The notes beneath the pieces were generated by a model. It was not told the origin of the DNA and did no database searches. It saw nothing but the letters and a program-made list of their open reading frames with translations. Shown one piece after another: positions 56,412-64,000 of a DNA stretch of 64,000 nt. Each line of letters begins with the position of its first letter. The first letter of the stretch is position 1. This DNA is from Trichobilharzia regenti (lineage: Eukaryota; Platyhelminthes; Trematoda; Strigeidida; Schistosomatidae): contig OX235264.1 of NCBI GenBank assembly GCA_944472135.2, positions 125,517,809 to 125,581,808 on the forward strand, written 5' to 3'. The translations under genes and the position numbers were made by a program.

Positions 56412-57581
56412 ATGGTTAATCAAAGTAAAAAGCGACGAACCCATTCCCCTGTAAAACTGGTGTCTAACATAACGTCCTTGATTGCTACATCAAGCAACAC
56501 ACCCCCTACAAACGGCTATAATGAGTCACACAACTCACTTGTAAGCCGTAAGCGTCGAGCTGAAACTGAGGATAAAACTGTACTGACAGCTAGTATTAGC
56601 ACTACTCCTAAAAATTCAGTACCCTCTGCTCATACAGAACCCCTCCCTTCACCTTATGTGCTTATCGAAAAACTCCAGCCATCAAGCTCTTCTTCAGCAC
56701 TATCTTCAGAAATAGAACTTCTAAAGTTGTCTATAGGTGAACTTAAGGCTGAGTTAAGGGAAATAAAAAACAGTAAGTCAGTAAATGCTGGAAACATCGA
56801 AACCGATACCGAGATATCCAAACTATCAGATCAGATCAGCGATATCAGATCGCAGGTCTGTGAACTGACACCTCTAACTATCCTCATGAAAACTGTAAAT
56901 CTTAACAAGCTTGACACAGAATCGGTAACTAGGGTAGATAACCTCATTAATTTTGTTACCACAGAAGTAACAAAACGACTCGACGCAAAACTGAGTGCTA
57001 TTGTCTACAACGTTCCGGACAATGAGGCACTAAAAAAGGTACAGCGCATCTTACTTAGTGAAGCGAAAATGCCTAACTCCAAGACTAAGTGCTATAGGCT
57101 GAAGAAGAGTCAACATGAAAAGTGTTGTCCTATTCGTTTTCAGTTCGAAACACCGGCAGAGACAAGAAAATTCATCCACTCCCAACACACCCTATCGCAA
57201 GCCAAAAACTACAAACATATAAAGGTCGGGGTGGACAAAACAGTCATAGAGAGGCGCGCACACAACTATCTCACTAAGACTAATTGTGAAATAGGTAATA
57301 GGACATTGCAAGCAGCCATTATTCCCAACCCTGTGAAAGATACAGTAGACCCCACCGCATCACCCCTCTCAAAACACACAGAAATATCCCATCAGAGTGC
57401 AACACCAGCCGAAAGGCCACTAGACTGTAACCAAATAAATAACAAAACCATACCACCCATCACCGCAGAATCTAAAATGCCATTAAATAACCCCAGAAAA
57501 AAAGTCAAAACCCCCGAAATTCGACTTTGTCCTCTCCTAGCCATAACTTCATTGCTAAAGGTAAGGAAAATATGCCCCTAA
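56412..57581 (+). CDS. Element C ORF1: coiled-coil/RRM-like nucleic-acid binding protein
   Basis: 389 codons from MVNQSKKRRTHSPVKLVSNI. A basic start; a heptad-like stretch at about residues 95-160 (SSEIELLKLSIGELKAELRE, TEISKLSDQISDIRSQVCEL); then an RRM-like part at about 195-285 (LSAIVYNVPDNEALKKVQRI, CCPIRFQFETPAETRKFIHS). This is the ORF1 layout of many CR1/L1-type elements: trimer-forming coil and RNA-binding domain. The frame ends at ITSLLKVRKICP. A longer Asn/Ser-rich tail is open in the neighbouring frame (57527-57994), suggesting a frameshift around the A8/C5 runs at 57497-57518. Confidence 0.8.
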   Translation: MVNQSKKRRTHSPVKLVSNITSLIATSSNTPPTNGYNESHNSLVSRKRRAETEDKTVLTASISTTPKNSVPSAHTEPLPSPYVLIEKLQPSSSSSALSSEIELLKLSIGELKAELREIKNSKSVNAGNIETDTEISKLSDQISDIRSQVCELTPLTILMKTVNLNKLDTESVTRVDNLINFVTTEVTKRLDAKLSAIVYNVPDNEALKKVQRILLSEAKMPNSKTKCYRLKKSQHEKCCPIRFQFETPAETRKFIHSQHTLSQAKNYKHIKVGVDKTVIERRAHNYLTKTNCEIGNRTLQAAIIPNPVKDTVDPTASPLSKHTEISHQSATPAERPLDCNQINNKTIPPITAESKMPLNNPRKKVKTPEIRLCPLLAITSLLKVRKICP

Positions 57582-57994
57582 ATCATACCAACAAAAACAG
57601 TGGCAGCTTAAATAAACCCACACTTCCCACGGTCAATAGTACTAGCACCCACAACGTGCTTAATCGCACCATGGCACACACTGATATCCAATGTCACAAC
57701 AATGTCACCCTCAATAGTACAAGTGGTAATAGTCAGAACTCGGCTATCAACAACTTAGGGTCTTCAGAGTATGGCACACAAACAAATTTTGACCGGATAT
57801 ATGGTACAAGTCTGCTGGGAACTAACCCACAATGCAGTACACATGAAACCCACACAAGGACACAACTAGCATCAAACAATAGGTGGAATAATAAGCCATG
57901 GTCATCACAAGGATCCAATCATTTTTTATCCCCCGCGTCCCTGTCAGCGTTGAAAAAACAGCTGGTAGGGATGTTAACACTCCTAAACCACTAG
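57527..57994 (+). CDS. Element C ORF1 tail in the next frame
   Basis: LSSPSHNFIAKGKENMPLNH then Asn/Ser/Thr-rich sequence to LKKQLVGMLTLLNH. Overlaps ORF1 by 55 nt and ORF2 by 97 nt. Best read as the original C-terminal extension of ORF1; it could also be joined by programmed frameshifting. Confidence 0.5.
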   Translation: MSSPSHNFIAKGKENMPLNHTNKNSGSLNKPTLPTVNSTSTHNVLNRTMAHTDIQCHNNVTLNSTSGNSQNSAINNLGSSEYGTQTNFDRIYGTSLLGTNPQCSTHETHTRTQLASNNRWNNKPWSSQGSNHFLSPASLSALKKQLVGMLTLLNH

Positions 57995-60900
57995 AGCTGG
58001 CTCCCTCCTTGCATGAAAACAGGAACGGTCTAGTGCACCCGTATCCATTAGGCACACTTGACACCTGCACAAATATAGGTCAAATAAAGAACCCTACCCA
58101 CTTCTGTAACCTAACTAAAAATAAAAATTCCTTGGTCTATAGCAAATCCAGTACTCCAACTCCTAATTCTCCACCGAAAACAGCACACAACAACTCGATA
58201 GACATAGGTGAGCATGATGCTGGAACTCCTCTTAACATAGGATCATCATGTCAAGCAGAACTACTGTGTGCTGAACCATATTCGGGGCTGACTAACGAAC
58301 TTAAATACTTCAAATGCTACTTCAACTCTCATCTTTACCTAATCCTCATAAATGCTAGATCTGTTCTAAATAAATTGCCGATGCTCAGAGCACTCACAGT
58401 AATATACAAACCCCCTGTAATTGTCATCACTGAATCTTGGTGTCATTCGAACATCTTGGATGAAGAAATAAGCTTAGATAACTACACACACTTTCGGTGT
58501 GACAGGGAAGGTGGTAAGGGAGGGGGTTGTCTCATGTACTTTCTGAATGCACTTACTGTATCACAGCTAGAAAGTAGTACACTTAACATGCCTGAGACTC
58601 TATGGGTTAATGTACACTTAAATAACGTAACAGCATTAATTGGATGCACCTACAGAGCACCTGGCACCTTTAGTAATTACGAGACCCAACTTATTAATAC
58701 TCTGGAGCAATTATCCGACTTACAATACGACCATAAGATCCTATGTGGGGACTTTAACTTACCTGAAATCAACTGGGATATACCCACAGGCCCAACTAAA
58801 TTTGATAAGTTCTTAGGCACACTGGATATACTTGGCTGGAAACAAACTGTCACTACTCCCACAAGAGGTAACAACGTACTAGACTTAATCTTCTGCCACA
58901 ATATAAGCCCCCTTTCAACGCTAGTAGGTTCTGAGTTTCCAGGGAGCGACCACAAAACAGTGATGTGTGCACTGCCAATTCCGCTGAGTAGCAATGCATC
59001 TCATACCTCCACTTCACAACAAGTAATATATAGGAACTATAGTAAGGCAAACTGGGCCTTGGTAGAATCAATGCTAAGATCCTCCGAATGGGATGAATAC
59101 TTCACTACTGATGACCTCTCGAGAGCCCTAACCATCTTCTACCATAACACTAACACATGCTTAGATGCTGTCATTCCACTCCAAACACTAAAGGTTTCCC
59201 CACACAGAAAGTCATTCATAAAACCAAAGGATCGTAGGAAACTGAAGAAACTCTCAACAAGTTACTTCAAACACCACGACTTTGGCACTCTAGGTCTAAT
59301 ACTTAACACCCTTAGCTCCATCTCACAAGCTCGAGATTTCCGTATGAGAAAGGAAGAACGCATCGCAGTAGCCAGTCCTGCTAGAGTGTATGCACTCACA
59401 GAAATCTTAAGGAAGCGAATGAATCGCAAAAATCACAGCATTTCTCTCCTCATAGACAAAGGTAGGCTATGCACTAACTCTGCAGACATATGTGAACTAT
59501 TCAACAAAACGTTTGCAGGTAACTACATTAAGCCCTCAGTCCAGCTACTCGATATACACCCTATTACTAATATGGCACAAACACCATCTCCACTCACACC
59601 AAACCAAATTAGCACTGTAAAATTCACTTACGCTAATATTAACCAAACTATAAGAACCCTCAAAAGTTCAAAAGGTTTCGGTACCGACGGTATATCATCT
59701 TACTTCTATAAATATGGTGGCCCTGACATTCCTCTACTGCTGCTTAAAATATTCACAATGTCCCTAGAAACTCAAACTTACCCTGACATATGGAAGACTA
59801 CATTCATTATGCCTAAACACAAATCTGGCTCGAAAACTGAAGTCAGTAACTACCGGCCGATCAATATCACACCTATAGCATCTAGAATCATGGAGAGACT
59901 AGTCAAAGATAACTTAATCAAACATATGCTTAGCTGCAATATTATAAGTCCGAACCAACATGGATTCCTGAAATCCAGATCATGTTTAACATGTCACCTA
60001 GACTTCTTCAATTTTGTAACCAGCAGTCGTGACAGACGGCAACTAGTACTTGTCATCTACTTTGACATTTCTAAGGCATTTGACCGTGTTGACCATTTAC
60101 TGCTAACAAATAAGCTGAACTCCTTAGGAATACGTGACCCATTATTAGGATGGCTTAAATCATTCCTTAACAATAGGTCCCAAATAGTTAAACTCGGGTC
60201 TGCAACCTCCAAACCTAGCCCTATCACTTCTGGTGTAGTACAAGGTAGTGTCATTGGACCCCTCCTATTTACACTATACATCAATGACATATGCGCTTGC
60301 TTCACGCACGGGAAACCATTCATCTTTGCAGATGACCTAAAAGTAGCTTATACATTCCAAAGTGATGACTTAGGGAACTTCGAGAATGTAGTGCAGAAGG
60401 AATTAGATAAAATGACTGCTTGGTCGTCCCTATGGAATCTCCAATTCAATCTGAACAAATGTGGCTGGATCTGCTTCGGCGCACCCTCAATTGACCTGAA
60501 ATTAACGCTCCAATCTGCTAACCTAACAAGACTCCGAAGTGTCGTTGACCTAGGCCTTAGGTACTCTAGTGACTTGACATTCTCTGAGCAAGTAGCATCA
60601 CAGACTAGAAAATCGAGGATGCTCTTAGGATGCATACTCAGGAACTTTCACGACAATGAAGCCAAGCTAATTCTGTACAAAACATGTGTCAGACCACTAC
60701 TAGAATACTGTCCATTTATTATAAGCAGCACTCGCACACGTGACAAGCTAAGGATGGAAAGTATCCAACGATATTTTACCTCAAAACTCCTTGGCTATGA
60801 TTGTAAGAAAGACTACATCTCACGGTGCATGATCCTAAAACTTGACCCACTTTGGACAAGGCGACTTATTATAAACCTAATATTCTTCTTTAAGGTCCTT

Positions 60901-61194
60901 CACAAAATATCATTCTCAGGTAACAGGGACATACAATTCGCACAGGAAGGTTCTTACGATCTGCGTAACCAAACTTCCACAGTGACAACTCATTCTTTTA
61001 GGTCAACACTCCGTGAAAACTTCTTCACAGTCATGTATTCTAAAATATGGAATAGCCTGCCTATAGATATCAGAACTTGCTCTTCGGTTACAAGCTTCAA
61101 ACGCTCTCTATACAGACTGTTTCACTCTACTGATTATATTAATAAACTATTTACTCCTAGAACGAATCAAGCACTAATCTACTACAGCACCTAA
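57898..61194 (+). CDS. Element C ORF2: intact endonuclease-reverse transcriptase
   Basis: 1098 codons without a stop. After a ~140-residue lead, the APE endonuclease: LYLILINARSVLNKLPMLRA, VIVITESW (catalytic Glu), GGKGGGCLMYF, CGDFN at 283-287 and SDH at 350-352. RT: SSKGFGTDGISSYFYKYG, NYRPINITPIASRIMERLV, QHGFLKSRSCLTCHL, IYFDISKAFDRVDHLLL, SGVVQGSVIGPLLFTLYIND and FADD at 810-813. The C-terminal domain has LLGCILRNFHDNEAKLILYK, TCVRPLLEYCPFI and WNSLPIDIRTC. The protein nicks target DNA and copies the element RNA. The start is uncertain; the first clearly useful Met may lie further in. Confidence 0.9.
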   Translation: MVITRIQSFFIPRVPVSVEKTAGRDVNTPKPLELAPSLHENRNGLVHPYPLGTLDTCTNIGQIKNPTHFCNLTKNKNSLVYSKSSTPTPNSPPKTAHNNSIDIGEHDAGTPLNIGSSCQAELLCAEPYSGLTNELKYFKCYFNSHLYLILINARSVLNKLPMLRALTVIYKPPVIVITESWCHSNILDEEISLDNYTHFRCDREGGKGGGCLMYFLNALTVSQLESSTLNMPETLWVNVHLNNVTALIGCTYRAPGTFSNYETQLINTLEQLSDLQYDHKILCGDFNLPEINWDIPTGPTKFDKFLGTLDILGWKQTVTTPTRGNNVLDLIFCHNISPLSTLVGSEFPGSDHKTVMCALPIPLSSNASHTSTSQQVIYRNYSKANWALVESMLRSSEWDEYFTTDDLSRALTIFYHNTNTCLDAVIPLQTLKVSPHRKSFIKPKDRRKLKKLSTSYFKHHDFGTLGLILNTLSSISQARDFRMRKEERIAVASPARVYALTEILRKRMNRKNHSISLLIDKGRLCTNSADICELFNKTFAGNYIKPSVQLLDIHPITNMAQTPSPLTPNQISTVKFTYANINQTIRTLKSSKGFGTDGISSYFYKYGGPDIPLLLLKIFTMSLETQTYPDIWKTTFIMPKHKSGSKTEVSNYRPINITPIASRIMERLVKDNLIKHMLSCNIISPNQHGFLKSRSCLTCHLDFFNFVTSSRDRRQLVLVIYFDISKAFDRVDHLLLTNKLNSLGIRDPLLGWLKSFLNNRSQIVKLGSATSKPSPITSGVVQGSVIGPLLFTLYINDICACFTHGKPFIFADDLKVAYTFQSDDLGNFENVVQKELDKMTAWSSLWNLQFNLNKCGWICFGAPSIDLKLTLQSANLTRLRSVVDLGLRYSSDLTFSEQVASQTRKSRMLLGCILRNFHDNEAKLILYKTCVRPLLEYCPFIISSTRTRDKLRMESIQRYFTSKLLGYDCKKDYISRCMILKLDPLWTRRLIINLIFFFKVLHKISFSGNRDIQFAQEGSYDLRNQTSTVTTHSFRSTLRENFFTVMYSKIWNSLPIDIRTCSSVTSFKRSLYRLFHSTDYINKLFTPRTNQALIYYST

Positions 61195-62337
61195 AAGACG
61201 CACTTCAACACCCTTAGCAATCTTTAAACTATAAATAAACTAGCAGCATGGATGCATAAAGACAGTACGGAACATACAGGATTAGTTTACCCTTAGAAAT
61301 AGGACGTGTCACTTTATTGTAACCTTCAAACGCTTGCTATATAAACTGTTTTATTCCAATGACTACCCCTACCAGAAACCATTAATTACTTCTAAAACGC
61401 ATCAGTCATTAGAACACTAAAACGCTCAGACTCATTAATACACATTATGACACTAAATAAACTCTAAGACTTCGCATAAATAAAGTGAAAAGGCAACTAT
61501 AATTAAAAGTAATTTTTTACTTATATGTTATAAAATTGACATAAACATTTATACATATACATTAATATCCTTTTAATGTTCACATACTTTCTCTTTCTGG
61601 TATTCTGCTGCTCTTATTCATCTTCTGGTCGAGGTCGAACAACCCTGCATCTAAACTGAAATGAGGATTAATTCCAAACCATCTATATCATAACCACTCA
61701 AATTCCATGAACGATCCAATTCTACCATTTGAAGACGCTGGCGAACATGCTGTAAATGAGTATTCATGATCTGAAATGAAGAAGCAACTGGTTTTCAACA
61801 TTTTTCTGAACTTACGAATACAGTCCGCCATGCAGACACAAATGGAGCAAATGGAGAATTCTGGAATCGACCTCGACACCATTTGATGCAGTAAAACAAC
61901 TTAATATGACCTTATCTAGTTTTCGTATCCACGGTCAAATTTCTTTCCTGTTATAAAACTAAGATAAGACTGCTGAAAAAGTGGAATAAATATATCACTG
62001 ATCTCAACATAATACATCAATAAACTTCAAACCAAGGGTGTTGCTCACAACAAAGTTATATAAGAGAATTGACTTCAAGCTTTTTTTCCCAGATATCCGT
62101 ATTACATTCATCTGATGTCTGGTTTTTTTAATGCGAAGACAATATTTCTATATCTCTTTATGTGCTACACAGACTTTATAGCAGACTGTTCCGACTGACT
62201 CTCATGTCAGAGAGAACAACCAAACTGTAAATTCATCATACATCAAATTATGTGTAATTTATATAATAACTTATCCATGCCTGTACAATTGGTATGTTCC
62301 TGCATAAACAGGAAGAAATATATATTATTATTATTAT
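61195..62337 (+). repeat. Element C 3' UTR with duplicated ORF2 end
   Basis: 61320-61425 resembles the last ~100 bp of ORF2 (61087-61190): CTTCAAACGCTTGCTATATA against CTTCAAACGCTCTCTATACA, and CTTCTAAAACGCATCA against CTCCTAGAACGAATCA. The rest is AT-rich without coding similarity. The tail is TATATTATTATTATTAT. Confidence 0.75.
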
Positions 62338-62361
62338 CAGTAGATGATTCCGTTCATCAGG
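62338..62361. repeat. Target-site duplication of element C, right copy
   Basis: Identical to 56252-56275. It follows the (ATT)n tail of element C directly. Confidence 0.95.
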
Positions 62362-62407
62362 AGAACCTAAGACTACTTTAAGCAACCTACGCTGACTAGA
62401 ACATTCA

Positions 62408-63238
62408 TCATCTCTTTCTAATCAGCTTTTTAATCGATACTCCAGGGAAATTCGCTGGGAGCATCTTCCTTATAATACTACTCACTAATTTAAAGTCGTG
62501 ATCGTGCCTTTTCACGGGATCAGATTCTTTGGACTCTTCCAAATTTCCAACAATTATGTTAGAGTCTAAGGAGAGCTTGTCGTATTTAGCAGTGGCTACG
62601 TCCTTTCTCACCACTATTGATGCAGCCTGGCTACAGGTGACAGACGTTTGCCTACCATCAATATTACTACATTTCTTCCGACTGCTTATTTTTGTTACCC
62701 ATTTATCATCCGCCTGCAGTTGATTCTCAGGGCTGCTGCAGTTTTTGATGGTACAATCAAGATCAGTGTCTGCACCACCTTCATGGTGAACTTCGCTTAC
62801 GGTATTCTCTGGTTCTGAGATGCTGTTTACAGCTTCCGTTTTGTTACCTTTTCGCTTACTAAGACGCTTCGAACGCCTAGTAGGTTTTACTTCCGGGGTA
62901 ACTGGGATAGTAACCGCCGGTGTGATAACATTCATGAGGGCACTTACTGCGTCATCTTCAGACAGGCAGTCCGTGTCACTCTTACTAGCCACGCTATCAT
63001 CAGGAAGTTCCATGGCTTTAGACAGCAGTTCGTGAGCATCCCTTATTAAGGTCATCTTTGGGGAACAACACATTTTGCACATCCAGTGGGATGTTGGAGC
63101 AGTACAACGTTTGTATGTAGCTGGACGTAATCCAGTACACATCTTATGATACCACTTTTCACAGTTATTACACTGTATTTCATCATCTACCAAAAAGTAA
63201 CACTCCGCCCTATTACACTTATGTAGTACTTTTGACAT
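62408..63238 (-). pseudogene. Element D ORF1: PHD-finger protein, N-terminal part
   Basis: MSKVLHKCNRAECYFLVDDE then IQCNNCEKWYHKMCTGLRP and HWMCKMCCS: a C4HC3 PHD finger at about residues 8-58, as in CR1-type ORF1 proteins. A basic stretch (RRSKRLSKRKGNK) follows, and the start of an RRM-like part (VSSIIRKMLPANFPGVSIKK). The frame ends after LIRKR because of a 1-nt shift. The next segment (ECSSQRRLLKVVLGSPDER) runs straight into the target site and resumes at 56251. Intact family members use this protein to bind their RNA. Confidence 0.82.
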
Positions 63239-64000
63239 AATGAACTTCTACTGGAAACAGCCAAGATAATTTACCCAATATAGACTATATAAGTGGTTAA
63301 AATCAAAACTTAACAGACAAAAGTCAAGTTAAAGTTTTTTAAATGTTCTTGAAGTGAATAACACAACAAAACAGCGATTTGTCAAAAACGTGAAATACGT
63401 GAAAAAAGCACTCCCTTTCAAACAGCGCGCGCTCAGAACGATCGAACCATTCGCGCCTTCGAGTTGTCCATCAATGGCTACCAATTCTGAAAACAAACGT
63501 TCAATGTTCACCTCCATTGACAACATATATTTGAGTGAGTGCCATGCTTCATGTGACTGAACGCTATCTAAGGAAGAGAAGAGACTCCTGAGCTGCTGCA
63601 AAATGGTATAAAATGCAATTACGGATAATACAATATTGGAAGTATATTAACAAGATAAATAAAGGAAGAAGCTATAGAGTACTTGAAATGATAATGCACA
63701 TTTGCAATGTATGACACTGATCATATTGGTCTTTCCATGAAAAACTGTGATGTTTTCGATGAAAATATGGTTATTCTCGAGCATCGGAGTTGTTGTTGTT
63801 TTTTCTTCATCAGAGCTGAAAAACTATATGAGAGAGATGACCGGGCTTAGTAATAAAATCTCGGCGTCCGAATATGCTAACACGATTAGAAACCTTCGAA
63901 CTTTAACTTCAGCATCATCATTTGAAAATTAGACGAGTCAAGGTAAGTAATCCAACCTGCTCAACGTGCTAGTGACTTCAAGGCAGTTATTTCCATTATT
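63239..64000. other. 5' end of element D and flank
   Basis: 63420-63480 has several CpGs and may belong to the element D leader. Two overlapping frames (- 63601-63329: SVQSHEAWHSLKYMLSMEVN; + 63354-63560) look somewhat protein-like but I cannot name either. On +, a 60-codon frame from the ATG at 63750 ends shortly before a donor-like GTCAAG|GTAAGT at 63946. A host exon is possible but unproven. Confidence 0.35.

Larger units (their letters stand above)
56276..62337 (+). mobile_element. Element C: complete 6.06-kb CR1/Jockey-like retrotransposon
   Basis: Flanked by a perfect 24-bp target duplication. It has a 136-bp 5' leader, ORF1, an uninterrupted ORF2, a 1.1-kb 3' UTR and an (ATT)n tail. 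It is complete at both ends and inserted in element D, so it is younger. ORF2 could be active; ORF1 appears to have a frameshift. Confidence 0.92.
53150..63600 (-). mobile_element. Element D: CR1/Jockey-like retrotransposon (-), split by element C
   Basis: ORF1 with a PHD-type zinc finger (63238-62408, resuming beyond the insertion at 56251-56045), then ORF2 with EN and RT (56093-53253). Removing element C leaves about 4 kb, a normal CR1 size. Both outer boundaries are approximate. Confidence 0.8.

Noticed and set aside
62408..63238. A host PHD-finger chromatin protein
   Set aside because: It continues across the insertion into an RRM-like end that overlaps a CR1-type ORF2, so it is retrotransposon ORF1.
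1..64000. CRISPR array, operons or bacterial genes
   Set aside because: No regularly spaced short repeats. Introns, SINEs and non-LTR elements show animal nuclear DNA.

Overview
The window is eukaryotic and best fits a schistosome-type trematode (Schistosomatidae; species not decided). The evidence is two intron-split host genes with flatworm-like architecture, and the repeats around them: RTE-type and CR1/Jockey-type non-LTR retrotransposons, Penelope-like elements (PLEs) with GIY-YIG endonuclease remnants, BEL/Pao LTR elements, and tRNA-derived SINEs carrying Schistosoma-alpha-like hammerhead ribozyme relics. Family identities come from reading translations and repeats by eye; no database was searched. 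The labels RTE-A, RTE-B, BEL-A, BEL-B, element C and element D are mine.

Host genes. (1) A nucleoporin NUP35/Nup53 gene on + with seven coding exons between 2685 and 32112. They splice in phase to 434 codons: an N-terminal low-complexity part, the MPPN RRM-like domain on exons 3-5, a linker, and the membrane-binding helix ending ALGYMFGWS. (2) A ribosomal protein L38 gene (eL38) on - at 38076-37784, with introns of only 40 and 43 nt, giving 69 aa. The two genes converge, with about 5.7 kb of repeat-rich DNA between them.

Repeat layout. 1-2.1 kb: an internally deleted RTE-B copy carrying a SINE that itself carries another RTE-B copy. 2.7-32.1 kb: NUP35, whose introns hold PLE fragments, at least ten RTE-B pieces, two RTE-A copies, a solo LTR and several SINEs. 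32.6-35 kb: RTE-B and RTE-A relics. 35-37.3 kb: nothing recognised. 38.5-41.6 kb: a near-full-length RTE-A. 41.6-43.4 kb: RTE-B. 44.2-52.2 kb: a minus-strand BEL element (BEL-B), interrupted by a SINE, itself interrupted by a plus-strand BEL element (BEL-A). 53.2-63.3 kb: a minus-strand CR1-like element (D), whose ORF1 is split by a complete 6.06-kb plus-strand element (C) flanked by a 24-bp target duplication.

The most informative results are the target-site duplications (TSDs), which give relative ages for several nests; a pair of pol-less BEL elements with nearly identical interiors but clearly different LTRs; a copy of an RTE 5' leader alone, with its own TSD; and several hammerhead relics, two of which share the same disabling core change.
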